This document shows positions 51,049 to 59,822 of a stretch of 64,000 bases of DNA, piece by piece. Both the position numbers and the translations under genes were made by a program. This stretch comes from JBBEAM01 sp942491105 (GTDB lineage: Bacteria > Pseudomonadota > Alphaproteobacteria > Kiloniellales > DSM-21159). The notes below the pieces were generated by a model. That model had not been told where the DNA came from. It did no database searches and saw only the letters and a program-made list of their open reading frames with translations. Where the stretch lies: contig CALNZX010000001.1 in NCBI GenBank assembly GCA_942491105.1, positions 806,001-870,000 on the forward strand, read 5' to 3'. Numbering within the stretch: position 1 is the stretch's first letter; the number at the start of each line of letters is the position of its first letter.

Positions 51049-51876
51049 CTAGTTGCCCTCGAAGACGGGCTTTTGCTTGCTGGCAAAAGCCTTAAAGGCG
51101 CGCTCGAAATCCCGGGTCTGCATGCACAGCGCCTGGGCCTGGGCCTCGGCCTCGATGGCCGCATCCAGGCTCATGTCCCACTCCTTGTTGAGCTGGGTCT
51201 TGGTGATCATGTGCGCGAAGTTCGGGCCTTCGGCGAGCTTTCCGGCAAGCGCCACGGCCGCGTCCAACGCTTCGCCGGCCGCGCTCAGCGAGTTGTAAAA
51301 GCCCCAGCGCTCCCCTTCCTCCCCGGACATCGCGCGTCCCGTGTAGAGCAACTCGGAAGCCCGGCCTTGGCCGATAATCCGCGGTAGAATGGCGCAAGCG
51401 CCCATGTCGCAACCGGCCAGCCCCACCTTTGTGAACAGGAAAGCCGTCTTGGTTTCAGGCGTTCCGATACGCAGGTCCGAGGCCATGGCGAGGATCGCGC
51501 CGGCACCGGCGCAAACGCCTTCCACGGCGGCGATCACGGGCTGCGGCGCGTTGCGGATCGCCAGGACCAGGTCGCCGGTCATCCGGGTGAAGGCGAGCAG
51601 GCCCTTCATGTCCATTTTGGTCAGCGGCTCGATAATCTCGAAGACATCGCCGCCGGAGCAGAAATTACCCTCGGCGCCGGTCAGAACCACCGCCTTGACG
51701 TCTTCGGCATCGCGCAAAGCGTGGAAGGTATCGCGGAGCTCGGCATAGGATTCGAAGGTTAGCGGATTCTTTTTTGCCGGCCTGTCGAGGGTGATCACGG
51801 CGGTATCTCCGCGCATCTTCCAGCCGAAGTGTTGCGGCGCATGCGCCGCCATCCGGCGCGGTTCAGGCAAGCCCAT
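51049..51876 (-). CDS. Enoyl-CoA hydratase/isomerase family protein
   Basis: A 275-residue crotonase-fold protein. The oxyanion-hole loops are GNFCSGGDVFE and EGVCAGAGAILAMASDLRIG, followed by KVGLAGCDMGACAILPRIIG. It may hydrate an enoyl-CoA or open a ring in the aromatic pathway. The second catalytic Glu of classical hydratases is not obvious, so the reaction is not certain. The ATG has AAGGAGAAG 6 bases upstream and overlaps the MarR gene by 14 bp. Confidence 0.9.
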   Translation of the reverse strand: MGLPEPRRMAAHAPQHFGWKMRGDTAVITLDRPAKKNPLTFESYAELRDTFHALRDAEDVKAVVLTGAEGNFCSGGDVFEIIEPLTKMDMKGLLAFTRMTGDLVLAIRNAPQPVIAAVEGVCAGAGAILAMASDLRIGTPETKTAFLFTKVGLAGCDMGACAILPRIIGQGRASELLYTGRAMSGEEGERWGFYNSLSAAGEALDAAVALAGKLAEGPNFAHMITKTQLNKEWDMSLDAAIEAEAQAQALCMQTRDFERAFKAFASKQKPVFEGN

Positions 51877-52363
51877 GGGTCTTCTCCTTGGCTTCGACCG
51901 AGCAGCGCGCCCGGACCAAAAGCCTTTGCAGTTGTGAAACTTCCTCGGCTTCGAGGTCGCCGAACATCTCGTCGATCCAAGTTTGGTGCGCCGCGGCCAT
52001 ACGGCGAAAATTGCTTTGTCCTTGGGGAGTCAGCGCGATGTAGAACGTCCGGCGGTCGCCCGGCGGGTTCCAACGGCGCACCTCACCCTCGCCAAGCAGA
52101 CGCTCGACAACGCCGGTGACGTTGCCTTGGGAGACGCGCAGGTGGCGCGATAGCCCGCCCATGGTCAGACCCTCGGGAAAGCGATCCAGCGCCGCCAGCA
52201 CATCGAAACGCGGCAAGGTGATGTCGAAATCCTCGCGAAACCGCGCGCGCAGCCTGCGTTCGATCAAGTGCGTGCAGTCGAGCATCCGCAGCCAGAGCCG
52301 CAGCTTCTCCTTGCCGTCGGGCGCCTCGCCGGCGGTTTCGGGATAGGCCGGCATCGGCATCAC
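51863..52363 (-). CDS. MarR family transcriptional regulator
   Basis: A 166-residue winged-helix regulator. LTMGGLSRHLRVSQGNVTGVVERLLGEGEVRRW is the DNA-binding domain and GDRRTFYIALTPQG is the wing. It lies inside the eight-gene aromatic operon, so it is probably autoregulated. The perfect palindrome over the operon's -10 box is the natural operator. By analogy with MarR regulators of other CoA-dependent aromatic pathways, an aryl-CoA ester is the likely inducer (inference). Confidence 0.92.
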   Translation of the reverse strand: MMPMPAYPETAGEAPDGKEKLRLWLRMLDCTHLIERRLRARFREDFDITLPRFDVLAALDRFPEGLTMGGLSRHLRVSQGNVTGVVERLLGEGEVRRWNPPGDRRTFYIALTPQGQSNFRRMAAAHQTWIDEMFGDLEAEEVSQLQRLLVRARCSVEAKEKTHGLA

Positions 52364-53115
52364 ATCACCTCCCCGCCAGCGATGGCGATAGCCTGCCCGG
52401 TAATCGAATCGCTGCCCGCTCCGCTCAGCCAGAGCGCGGCGGCCGCTACCTCCTCGGGAAGGATCAAGCGGCCTTGCGGATTAACCGCCGCGAAACCCTG
52501 CTTGACCTCTTCGATCGTCTTGCCGGTTTTGCCTGCGACATTGGCCGCCGAACGGGACACGAGATCGGTGTCGCTGTAGCCGGGGCAGAGCGCATTCACC
52601 GTGATCCCGGTCTTGGCCAGTTCAAGGGCAAGCGCACGGGTCATACCGAGCAGTCCATGTTTGGCCGCGACATAGGCGGAAACGTAGGGATAACCCTTGA
52701 GCGCCGCGGTGCTGGCGACATTAACGACACGGCCCCAGCCGCGCCGCTGCATGCCGGGAAGCGCCGCCTGAGTCATCCGCCAGGCGGACACCAGGTTGAG
52801 GTCGAGCAGACGCTGCAGTTCCTCGGGCGCGGTCTTGGCGAAGGGCGCGGTGCTAACGCCCCCTGCGTTGTTGACCAGGATGTCGGCCCGCGCCACTTCC
52901 TCCGCGACGGCTGCAACCGCGTCCGCGTCGGTCACGTCGCAGGTCAAGGGCCTGCCGCCGGTCTCCTTGGCGACAGCCTCCAGGGGCTCAAGCCGGCGGC
53001 CCAGCAAAATGACTTCGGCGCCCTCCACAGCGAAGGCGCGGGCGATTGCGGCGCCAATGCCGCTTCCGCCGCCGGTGATGGCAGCGGTCTTTCCAGAGAG
53101 GGTGCCGCTGGTCAT
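52360..53115 (-). CDS. SDR family oxidoreductase, probable 3-hydroxyacyl-CoA dehydrogenase-like
   Basis: A 251-residue short-chain dehydrogenase. The cofactor loop is TGGGSGIG near residue 14, NNAGG follows, the catalytic pair is Y-V-A-A-K in PYVSAYVAAKHG, and the C-terminus WLSGAGSDSITGQAIAIAGGEVM is standard. The operon context suggests oxidation of a hydroxyacyl-CoA or ring alcohol. The ATG at 53115 is 2 bp after the monooxygenase/reductase stop. A longer in-frame reading to 53250 is not conserved. Confidence 0.88.
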   Translation of the reverse strand: MTSGTLSGKTAAITGGGSGIGAAIARAFAVEGAEVILLGRRLEPLEAVAKETGGRPLTCDVTDADAVAAVAEEVARADILVNNAGGVSTAPFAKTAPEELQRLLDLNLVSAWRMTQAALPGMQRRGWGRVVNVASTAALKGYPYVSAYVAAKHGLLGMTRALALELAKTGITVNALCPGYSDTDLVSRSAANVAGKTGKTIEEVKQGFAAVNPQGRLILPEEVAAAALWLSGAGSDSITGQAIAIAGGEVM

Positions 53116-53117
53116 CC

Positions 53118-55412
53118 CTAGACCCTCAAGGCCTGCTGTTCCGCCTGAGCCTTCTCGGCAAGGCGATAGAGCTGGTTGCGGCCGGTCAAATAGGGCTTCG
53201 GCCATTCGGTCTCGCGATAGCCCATCTCGGCGGCCGCGCGCAGCGTCCAATTGGGATCGGTCAGATGCGGCCGCGCCAGACAGACGAGATCGGCGCGCCC
53301 GGCCATCAGGATCGAGTTGACGTGGTCGATCTCATAGATGTTTCCGACCGCCATGGTGGCGATCCCCGCCTCGTTGCGGATCTGATCGCTGAAGGGCGTC
53401 TGGAACATGCGCCCATAGACCGGCTGCGCCTCCGTCGAGGTCTGCCCCGCCGAAACGTCGATGATATCGACGCCGGAGGCCTTAAGCGCCTTGGCGATCT
53501 CCACGGAATCCTGTGGCGTGATACCGAGACCGCCGAGCCAGTCGTTGGAGGAGATACGCACGGAAATCGGCTTGCCGGCCGGCCAGACGGCGCGCACGGC
53601 GTGGAAGACCTCGAGCGGATAACGCAGACGGTTCTCCAGGCTGCCACCGTACTCGTCCTCACGCTTGTTCATCAGCGGCGTAATGAAGGCCGACAGCAGA
53701 TAGCCGTGGGCGTAGTGCAGCTCCAGCATGTCGAAGCCCGCTTCCTCGGCCAGCTCGGCGGAGCGCACGAATTGATCGCGCACCAGATCCATGTCCGCGC
53801 GGGTCATCGCTTTGGGCATGGGATTTTCCGGCGCCCAGGCAATCGCGGAAGGAGCCAGGAGTTCCCACTGCTCTGCCTCGGGCAGCGGTTGATCCGTGCC
53901 CTCCCAGCCGACCTTGGTGGCCCCCTTGGGACCGGAATGGCCAAGCTGCAGGCAGAACTTGGCCGGGCTTTCACGGTGCACGAAGTCGACGATCCGCTTC
54001 CAGGCATCGCGCTGCTCGGCCGTGTAGATACCGGCGCAGCCGGGCGTGATCCGGCCCTCGGCGCTGACGTCTGTCATTTCCGTGTAGATCAGCCCCGCGC
54101 CACCCTGGGCCCGCGTGCCGTAGTGAACCAGATGCCAATCGCCGACCAGCCCATCCTTGGCCGAATACATCGACATCGGAGAGACCACGACGCGGTTGGC
54201 CAGCTCCATCTCGCGCAGCTTGAAGGGCACGAACATCGGCGGCACCCAGTGCTGGGGCCGATGCCCCAGGGCGGTGCTGGCGAACCAGGACTCGGCCCCT
54301 TCCAGCCAGGCCTTGTCGCGCAGCCGCAGGTTCTCGTGGCTCACACGCTGGCTGCGGGTCAGCAGCGAGTACATGAACTGAGGCGGCTCCTGCTCGAGGT
54401 AGCGGTGCAGATCCTCGAACCACTCCGTCGAGTTGCGCGCCGCGGACTGCAGCTTTAGCACCTCGACCCGGCGGGTTTCCTGATAGTCCTCCAGCGCCGC
54501 GCTCAGGGACTGCTGCTTGTGAAGCCCCTCGGCGAGATCGATCGCGTCTTCCATAGCAAGCTTGGTGCCCGAGCCGATGGAAAAATGCGCGGTGTGGGCG
54601 GCATCGCCCATCAATACGATGTTCTTGTGATACCAGCGCTCGCAGGAGACGCGCTGGAAGTTGAGCCAGGCGGAGCCGCGCAGGTGTCTGGCATTGGACA
54701 TCAAGGGCTGCCCATCCAGATACTTGCCGAAGATGCTCTCGCAGATTGCGATCGACTGGTCGGTATCGGCTTCGTCCAAGCCGAGGCCGCGCCAGGTCTC
54801 CTCGCTGCACTCGACGATAAAGGTCGAGGTCTCGGGATCGAACTTGTAGGCGTGCGCCCAAATCCAGCCGTGCTCGGTTTTCTCGAAGGCGAAGGTGAAG
54901 GCGTCGAAGACCTTGTGTGTGCCGAGCCAGACGAACTTGTTGGCGCGCACGTCGATATCGGGTTTGAAGACATCCTCGTAGCGCGCGCGGACCTTGGAGT
55001 TGATGCCATCGCAGGCGATCACGAGGTCGGCCTCGTAATCCTCGGGATCCTCGACCTCGCTCTCGAAGGTCAATGTAATGCCGAGGTTCTCGGCGCGCTC
55101 CTGCAGGATATTGAGCAGCCGCTTGCGGCCGATGCCCGAGAAACCATGCCCCCCCGAGGTCATCTTCTCGCCCTTGAAAAAGACGTCGATGTCATCCCAG
55201 TGGGAGAAATTCTCGTCGATCGCCGCGGCGCTCACCGGATCGTTGCCGCGCAGCCGGTCCATGGTCTCGTCGGAGAGCACGACACCCCAGCCAAAGGTGT
55301 CATAGGGCCGGTTGCGCTCGACGACCTCGATCTCGTGCGCCGGGTCGCGCAGCTTCATGGAGATGGCGAAGTAGAGTCCGGCGGGGCCGCCGCCGATGCA
55401 AACGATCTTCAT
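53118..55412 (-). CDS. 2-Aminobenzoyl-CoA monooxygenase/reductase-type fusion (salicylyl-CoA 5-hydroxylase family)
   Basis: A 764-residue two-domain enzyme. Residues 1 to about 380 are a flavin monooxygenase with the FAD loop GGGPAGLYFA near 8-17, and VLMGDAAHTAHFSIGSGTKLAMEDA. Residues about 390-760 are an old-yellow-enzyme domain with VSPMSMYSA, TEMTDVSAEGRI, HYAHGYLLSAFITPLMN and YGGSLENR. This fusion is the dearomatising enzyme of aerobic anthranilate degradation, first described in Azoarcus evansii. It hydroxylates and reduces 2-aminobenzoyl-CoA. It heads the operon and has AAGGAAGG before the ATG. Confidence 0.92.
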   Translation of the reverse strand: MKIVCIGGGPAGLYFAISMKLRDPAHEIEVVERNRPYDTFGWGVVLSDETMDRLRGNDPVSAAAIDENFSHWDDIDVFFKGEKMTSGGHGFSGIGRKRLLNILQERAENLGITLTFESEVEDPEDYEADLVIACDGINSKVRARYEDVFKPDIDVRANKFVWLGTHKVFDAFTFAFEKTEHGWIWAHAYKFDPETSTFIVECSEETWRGLGLDEADTDQSIAICESIFGKYLDGQPLMSNARHLRGSAWLNFQRVSCERWYHKNIVLMGDAAHTAHFSIGSGTKLAMEDAIDLAEGLHKQQSLSAALEDYQETRRVEVLKLQSAARNSTEWFEDLHRYLEQEPPQFMYSLLTRSQRVSHENLRLRDKAWLEGAESWFASTALGHRPQHWVPPMFVPFKLREMELANRVVVSPMSMYSAKDGLVGDWHLVHYGTRAQGGAGLIYTEMTDVSAEGRITPGCAGIYTAEQRDAWKRIVDFVHRESPAKFCLQLGHSGPKGATKVGWEGTDQPLPEAEQWELLAPSAIAWAPENPMPKAMTRADMDLVRDQFVRSAELAEEAGFDMLELHYAHGYLLSAFITPLMNKREDEYGGSLENRLRYPLEVFHAVRAVWPAGKPISVRISSNDWLGGLGITPQDSVEIAKALKASGVDIIDVSAGQTSTEAQPVYGRMFQTPFSDQIRNEAGIATMAVGNIYEIDHVNSILMAGRADLVCLARPHLTDPNWTLRAAAEMGYRETEWPKPYLTGRNQLYRLAEKAQAEQQALRV

Positions 55413-55436
55413 GCCGCCCTTCCTTTCATGAGAAAC

Positions 55437-55464
55437 ATTTTAAGCTTAAAATATCATGAGTCAA
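55437..55464 (-). promoter_or_regulatory. Promoter of the aromatic operon with an overlapping 16-bp palindromic operator
   Basis: On the minus strand a -35 TTGACT (55459-55464) and a -10 TAAAAT (55437-55442) are 16 bp apart. The perfect palindrome ATTTTAAGCTTAAAAT (55437-55452) covers the -10 box and most of the spacer. This is the geometry expected for repression by the MarR protein encoded in the same operon. The gene starts 25 bp downstream of the -10. Confidence 0.75.
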
Positions 55465-55470
55465 TAAGGT

Positions 55471-55509
55471 CGAAAACGGCCCGGCGCAGGTATCGGCCCG
55501 CGCCGGGCC
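55471..55509 (-). terminator. Terminator after the amidinotransferase-like gene
   Basis: A perfect 10-bp GC stem (GGCCCGGCGC / GCGCCGGGCC, 55478-55487 with 55500-55509) is followed on the minus strand by GTTTT. It lies about 20 bp after the stop at 55529 and separates the second transporter operon from the aromatic operon promoter. Confidence 0.75.
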
Positions 55510-55528
55510 TCCGTACTAGAGCTTTGCT

Positions 55529-56689
55529 TTAGCTAAAAGTCTTCGGTCCCGGGTCACGGATCAACTGCATGGTATTGCAGCGAATTCCGCCGCCGTACTT
55601 ATGCACTTCGTCGTAATCCACAGGGATAACCTCGACCTTGTGCTTCTCGAGCAGCTTGCGGGTCTTCTTGGCCGAGGAGTTCATGATCACCTTGCGTGGC
55701 GCGACGGTGATGCCGTTGACGCCGAAGGTATCCACCTCCTCGCGCGGTGCCTCGATCAGGGTGTAGCCGATCTCGTGCAGCCGGCGGATGGTGTTGTAGT
55801 CGCACCAGGGCGGGTAGATCATCGCCAGCTTCGCATCGAGCGGCATGATCCACATATCGGCGTGCATCCAGCCCGGCACCTCCTCGTGGTAATCGTAAAG
55901 CGGCCCAGGGCTGTAAGCGAGATGCACCTCCTTGTAGCCGGCACGCTGCAGCACCGGAATGACCTGCTCCGCGCCCTCCATGTTGCAGTCCGTGGAGACC
56001 ATCAGCACCATGAAGTCGTCGCTCATCCGGGTCGAGGCGCCGATCTCGCAGACCCCCTTGCCGTGAACCGTGTAGAGGATCGGACAGCCGAGTTTCATCA
56101 GGAACTCGGAGACGTAGCGCGAACGCCCACGCCAATAGGGCGTCGCCTCGCGCGGAATGATCGCGCCGCCGTTGACAACGAAACCGGCGGCCGCAGAGAT
56201 CGAACGTTTCATCGGCCCATAGGCGGACAGCGGCGGATCGTCGGACCAGGAAACGTAGTGCACCTTGATGCCAAGCTTCTCGTAGGTCTTTGCCAGATTG
56301 AGATGCTGCTGCTGCATCAGCTCCAGGTTCGGCGTATCCCCGTTAAAGACGAAGAACGCGGAGTCCTGCTCATAAAGTTTCTTCACCTCGGTTTCGGTCG
56401 GACGCACCATGGCGACCTCGCGCAGCCTGCCGATCCCTTGGGCACCCCAGCGTTTGCCCCAAATCAGCTCGATCTCGTCCAGGAAATCGACCTCCGCGTG
56501 ATAGCGGTGATACTGCGGAACCTTGCCCTTCTCGTAGTAGGGGAAGTTTTTCAGCGAGTCGGTCTTGCGGCTGGTCGGCTTCGCGGCCTGCGATTTCTTG
56601 GCTACCGTTTTCTTGGCTACCGTCTTCTTGGCCGGCGTCTTTTTCGCGGCGGGTTTGCCGGTGGATGTCTTCTTGGCACTGGTGGTCAT
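55529..56689 (-). CDS. Amidinotransferase/dimethylargininase-like enzyme with Lys/Ala-rich N-terminal tail
   Basis: A 386-residue protein. Residues 1 to about 45 are a histone-H1-like tail of KKT / AKKT repeats, encoded partly by a tandem 15-bp repeat near 56593-56630. The rest resembles the guanidine-modifying pentein superfamily: VAMVRPTETEVKKL at the start, FVVNGGAIIPREATPYWRGRS in the middle, and the terminal catalytic Cys in GGGIRCNTMQLIRD near residue 373. The substrate is unknown. A guanidino or amide compound imported by the upstream transporter is possible. The start has AGGGAG upstream, and 1 bp separates it from the GST gene. Confidence 0.8.
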   Translation of the reverse strand: MTTSAKKTSTGKPAAKKTPAKKTVAKKTVAKKSQAAKPTSRKTDSLKNFPYYEKGKVPQYHRYHAEVDFLDEIELIWGKRWGAQGIGRLREVAMVRPTETEVKKLYEQDSAFFVFNGDTPNLELMQQQHLNLAKTYEKLGIKVHYVSWSDDPPLSAYGPMKRSISAAAGFVVNGGAIIPREATPYWRGRSRYVSEFLMKLGCPILYTVHGKGVCEIGASTRMSDDFMVLMVSTDCNMEGAEQVIPVLQRAGYKEVHLAYSPGPLYDYHEEVPGWMHADMWIMPLDAKLAMIYPPWCDYNTIRRLHEIGYTLIEAPREEVDTFGVNGITVAPRKVIMNSSAKKTRKLLEKHKVEVIPVDYDEVHKYGGGIRCNTMQLIRDPGPKTFS

Positions 56690-56690
56690 G

Positions 56691-57449
56691 TCAGATGCTC
56701 CCTGAGTTCAATCTGGTGGGCGAGAACATCCGCCCTTCTGGTGGCGGCACGGCCCGCTGATAGGAAGGCCGCGCCTTGAGGCGCAAACGCCAAGCGTCGA
56801 GCGCCGGGTAGTCGGCAAAGAGATCGGGACGGCCGAGATATTCGGTCCGGTCGACCAAGGAAACGAAGGAAGCCTCGGCAAGGCTGACGTCATCGCCGCC
56901 CAGCCAGTCCCGGCCATCCTGCAGGACGGCGTCGAGCTTCTTCATCACGTTGCGCAGATCGTCGAAGGAGGCTTCGACCGCCTCCGCATCGACGGGCGTG
57001 CGGATGGTCTTTTTCCAGTACTCGCCGATCCACTTCTGCGGATGATTGGCTGCGATCCGCTCGACTTCCTCGTCGCTGCATTCCTCGAACATCGGCTTGA
57101 TCATCAGATTGAAGGTCGGCGCGCGGAAGGCTTCGTGCATCTTGCCGTCCTCGATGCGCACCAGGCTGCGCACCTTGGCGCGCGCCACCGGATCCCTGGG
57201 CAGCATCGGACGCTCCGGAAAGACCTCCTCAAGGTATTCATTGATGACCGTGCTCTCGTTGATCGCCGTGCCGTCGTGGACGATGGAGGGCGCGACCCCG
57301 TTGGGATTGATCTCCAGGTACCAGGGCTGCAACTGCTCGAAGGCGAGCAGATCGACAAAAATCTTCTCGTGGGGAATCTCCTTCTCCTCGACGCAGAAGC
57401 GCACCTTCATGGAGCAGGTAGAATCCCAAAAATGATAGACCTGTAGCAT
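56691..57449 (-). CDS. Glutathione S-transferase family protein
   Basis: A 252-residue GST. The N-terminal thioredoxin-like half contains YHFWDSTCSMKVRFCVEEKEI and the glutathione-site cis-Pro region NGVAPSIVHDGTAINESTVINEYLEE. The all-helical C-terminal half includes WLGGDDVSLAEASFVSLVDR. A role in detoxifying or isomerising a pathway intermediate is possible. It lies 11 bp after livF and 1 bp before the amidinotransferase-like gene, so it is in the second transporter operon. Confidence 0.9.
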   Translation of the reverse strand: MLQVYHFWDSTCSMKVRFCVEEKEIPHEKIFVDLLAFEQLQPWYLEINPNGVAPSIVHDGTAINESTVINEYLEEVFPERPMLPRDPVARAKVRSLVRIEDGKMHEAFRAPTFNLMIKPMFEECSDEEVERIAANHPQKWIGEYWKKTIRTPVDAEAVEASFDDLRNVMKKLDAVLQDGRDWLGGDDVSLAEASFVSLVDRTEYLGRPDLFADYPALDAWRLRLKARPSYQRAVPPPEGRMFSPTRLNSGSI

Positions 57450-57460
57450 CGTCGTCCTTC

Positions 57461-58174
57461 CTAGAGCCCGAGATAGCTTTCCTTGATTTGCGGCGAGGCC
57501 AGCAAGGCCGCGCCGCTGTCCTCGGCCACGATGCGGCCGTTCTCCAGCACGTAGCCGTAATCGGCCAGCTCCAGCGTCGCGTGCACGTCCTGCTCGACCA
57601 GGCAGACCGTGATGCCGCTGGCCGCGATCCGCCGAATGGCATCGAAAACATGCTGCGCCATCACCGGCGCCAGCCCCAGGCTGGGCTCGTCGAGCAGCAG
57701 CAAACGGGGGCAGGACATCAGGCCGCGCCCCAGCGCCAGCATTTGCTGCTCACCTCCGGACAGGCTGCCGCCGCGGGTATGGCGCCGCTCCGCCAGGCGG
57801 GGGAACAGCGCATACATTTCCTCCAGACGCTCCCGCCAGCCGGCGCGCGCCTGCTTGCCATAGGCGCCGAGGCGCAGCGTGTCGGCGACACTGAGATCCG
57901 GAAAAACCAAGCGGCCTTCCGGAACCAGCACCAAGCCTTGCTCTACCCGCTGACTCGGCTTCTGGGCGGCGATCTCGGAACCGGCAAAGCGGATCGAACC
58001 GGCCTTTGGCGCGAGCAGGCCAGAGAGCACGCGCATCAAGGTCGTCTTGCCCGCCCCGTTGCTGCCGATGACGGCGGTGACGGAGCCCTCGCGCACCGAT
58101 AGGCCGATGCCTTCCAGCACATGCACCTCGCCATAGCCCGCTTCCAGAGCGGAGACCTCGAGCAGTGCGCTCAT
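57461..58174 (-). CDS. livF: Liv-type ABC transporter ATP-binding protein LivF, cassette 2
   Basis: A 237-residue ABC ATPase of LivF type. Walker A GSNGAGKTT is near residue 36, followed by LVPEGRLVFPDLSVADTL, signature LSGGEQQMLALGRGLM and Walker B LLLLDEPSLGLAP. It overlaps livG by 4 bp. The sequence is clearly different from the livF at 46158, so the two cassettes are not a recent duplication. Confidence 0.92.
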   Translation of the reverse strand: MSALLEVSALEAGYGEVHVLEGIGLSVREGSVTAVIGSNGAGKTTLMRVLSGLLAPKAGSIRFAGSEIAAQKPSQRVEQGLVLVPEGRLVFPDLSVADTLRLGAYGKQARAGWRERLEEMYALFPRLAERRHTRGGSLSGGEQQMLALGRGLMSCPRLLLLDEPSLGLAPVMAQHVFDAIRRIAASGITVCLVEQDVHATLELADYGYVLENGRIVAEDSGAALLASPQIKESYLGL

Positions 58175-58905
58175 GCCGGCTGCGCCCCGAAGTAAGCCTC
58201 GATCACCACCGGATCCTCGGCCACCTGTTCCGGCGGACCCTCGGCGATCTTCTGGCCGTGATGCAGCACGACAATGCGGCCGCAGAGCCGCATCAAGGCC
58301 CGCATGACATGTTCGATCACGATCAGGGTCAGTCCGCGGCTGACTTGAATCTCGCGAACCATCTCCAGCGCTTCGACGACTTCGGACGCGGTCAAGCCCG
58401 CGAGCACTTCATCGAGCAACAGAATGCGCGGATCGGTCGCCAGGGCGCGCGCGACCTCCAGGCGCTTGCGGCCCGCCAGGGTCAGGGAGGCGGCCGCGAT
58501 CTCCGCTTTATCGGCGAGATGCGCCTCCACCAGGACCTCCCGGGCAACGGCCTCCGCTTCCTCGAAACCGGATATGCGGCGGCGGCCATAAAGCGCCGCG
58601 ACGGTGACATTCTCCAACACGCTCATGCCGCCGAAGGGGCGCACGATCTGAAAGGTGCGGGCCACGCCAAGCTGATTGACCCGGTCGCAGCGCAGACCGT
58701 CGATCCTCTGGCCGTCGAGATGGATCGTACCGGCGCTCGGCCGCTGATTGCCGGCGATCAGGCTGAAGGCCGTGGTCTTGCCGGCGCCGTTCGCGCCCAT
58801 CAACCCGAGGATCTCCCCTTCGGCGACGGAAAAGCTGACGTCGCTCAACGCCTGCACGCCGCCGAAACGCTTGCTCAACCCCTCGACACGCAGCAGTTCG
58901 CTCAT
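58171..58905 (-). CDS. livG: Liv-type ABC transporter ATP-binding protein LivG, cassette 2
   Basis: A 244-residue ABC ATPase. Walker A GANGAGKTT is near residue 37, LivG-type GVARTFQIVRPFGGMSVLENV follows, the signature region is AASLTLAGRKRLEVARAL (a divergent LTLAG in place of LSGG), and Walker B is ILLLDEVLAGL. The ATG at 58905 overlaps the livM stop. Any longer reading on this strand is out of frame with livM and not real. Confidence 0.92.
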   Translation of the reverse strand: MSELLRVEGLSKRFGGVQALSDVSFSVAEGEILGLMGANGAGKTTAFSLIAGNQRPSAGTIHLDGQRIDGLRCDRVNQLGVARTFQIVRPFGGMSVLENVTVAALYGRRRISGFEEAEAVAREVLVEAHLADKAEIAAASLTLAGRKRLEVARALATDPRILLLDEVLAGLTASEVVEALEMVREIQVSRGLTLIVIEHVMRALMRLCGRIVVLHHGQKIAEGPPEQVAEDPVVIEAYFGAQPA

Positions 58906-59822
58906 GCCGTCTGCCCCCGCCCCCAGAGCCTGCGCAGCCGGCCATAGAGGCCTTCCGGCATGAACAACACGAAGGCAACCAGCAGCGCGCCGAGGATCAC
59001 CATGTAGAGCTCCGGCGCGTTGGCCCAGAGCAGCTCCGACAGCAGCACCAGAAAGGCGGCGCCGAGCAAGGGACCCGGCGCATCGTCGCTGCCACCAATG
59101 ATCGCCATGGAGACGATGGTGAAGGAGGTAATCGGGCTGAAGACCTGCAAAGGCTCGAAGTAGGTCGAGCGCAGCATCATCACCGCGCCCACCATGCCTG
59201 GGATGATCGCCGAGAGCACGTAGGCCGCCAGCTTGAGCCGGGTCACCGGGATGCCAAGCGTCTGGGCCGCTGTCTCGTCCTCGCGGATCGCCCGCAGGCC
59301 GGCGCCGAAGCGCGAGCGCCGCACGCCGTAGCATAGAGCGACCGCGGCGGCGGCCAGCGCCAGCATGATGTAGAACAAGGTCTCCAAGCTCGGCGTGGCG
59401 AACAGCAGCCGCCCGGCCTTGCCGAGACCGGCTTCTATGGAGACGACCACGTACTTGACGAACTCGGCCAGGCCGAAGGTCAGGATCACGAAGTACGGCC
59501 CACGCACGCGCAGGCAGGGCGCGCCGACCACCAGGGCCAGCAGACCGGCGGCCAGGCCAGCTAGCGGGATGGTCACGATCAGCGGCAGCTGCGCGCTCCA
59601 GCCCAAGACCATGATGTAGGCGCCCAGACCGAAGAACACGGCATGGCCAAGGGAGATATAGCCGGTCATTCCCGACAGCACGGTCCAACTCTGGGTCAGG
59701 GCGATCCACATCAACAGGGTCAGACCGACGCCGATGTAGTAGTCGCCGGCCAAGGCCGGATAAGCGCCGCCGAAAGCCAAGGCGGCCAGCATCAGCAAAA
59801 GGAACAGGCGATGCGGCTTCAT
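58902..59822 (-). CDS. livM: Liv-type ABC transporter permease LivM, cassette 2
   Basis: A 306-residue LivM-family permease. It has MTGYISLGHAVFFGLGAYIM near residue 55, FGAGLRAIREDETAAQTLGIPV and SMAIIGGSDDAPGPLLGAAF. About ten hydrophobic segments are present. It overlaps livH by 4 bp and livG by 4 bp, which indicates translational coupling through the cassette. Confidence 0.92.
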   Translation of the reverse strand: MKPHRLFLLLMLAALAFGGAYPALAGDYYIGVGLTLLMWIALTQSWTVLSGMTGYISLGHAVFFGLGAYIMVLGWSAQLPLIVTIPLAGLAAGLLALVVGAPCLRVRGPYFVILTFGLAEFVKYVVVSIEAGLGKAGRLLFATPSLETLFYIMLALAAAAVALCYGVRRSRFGAGLRAIREDETAAQTLGIPVTRLKLAAYVLSAIIPGMVGAVMMLRSTYFEPLQVFSPITSFTIVSMAIIGGSDDAPGPLLGAAFLVLLSELLWANAPELYMVILGALLVAFVLFMPEGLYGRLRRLWGRGQTA

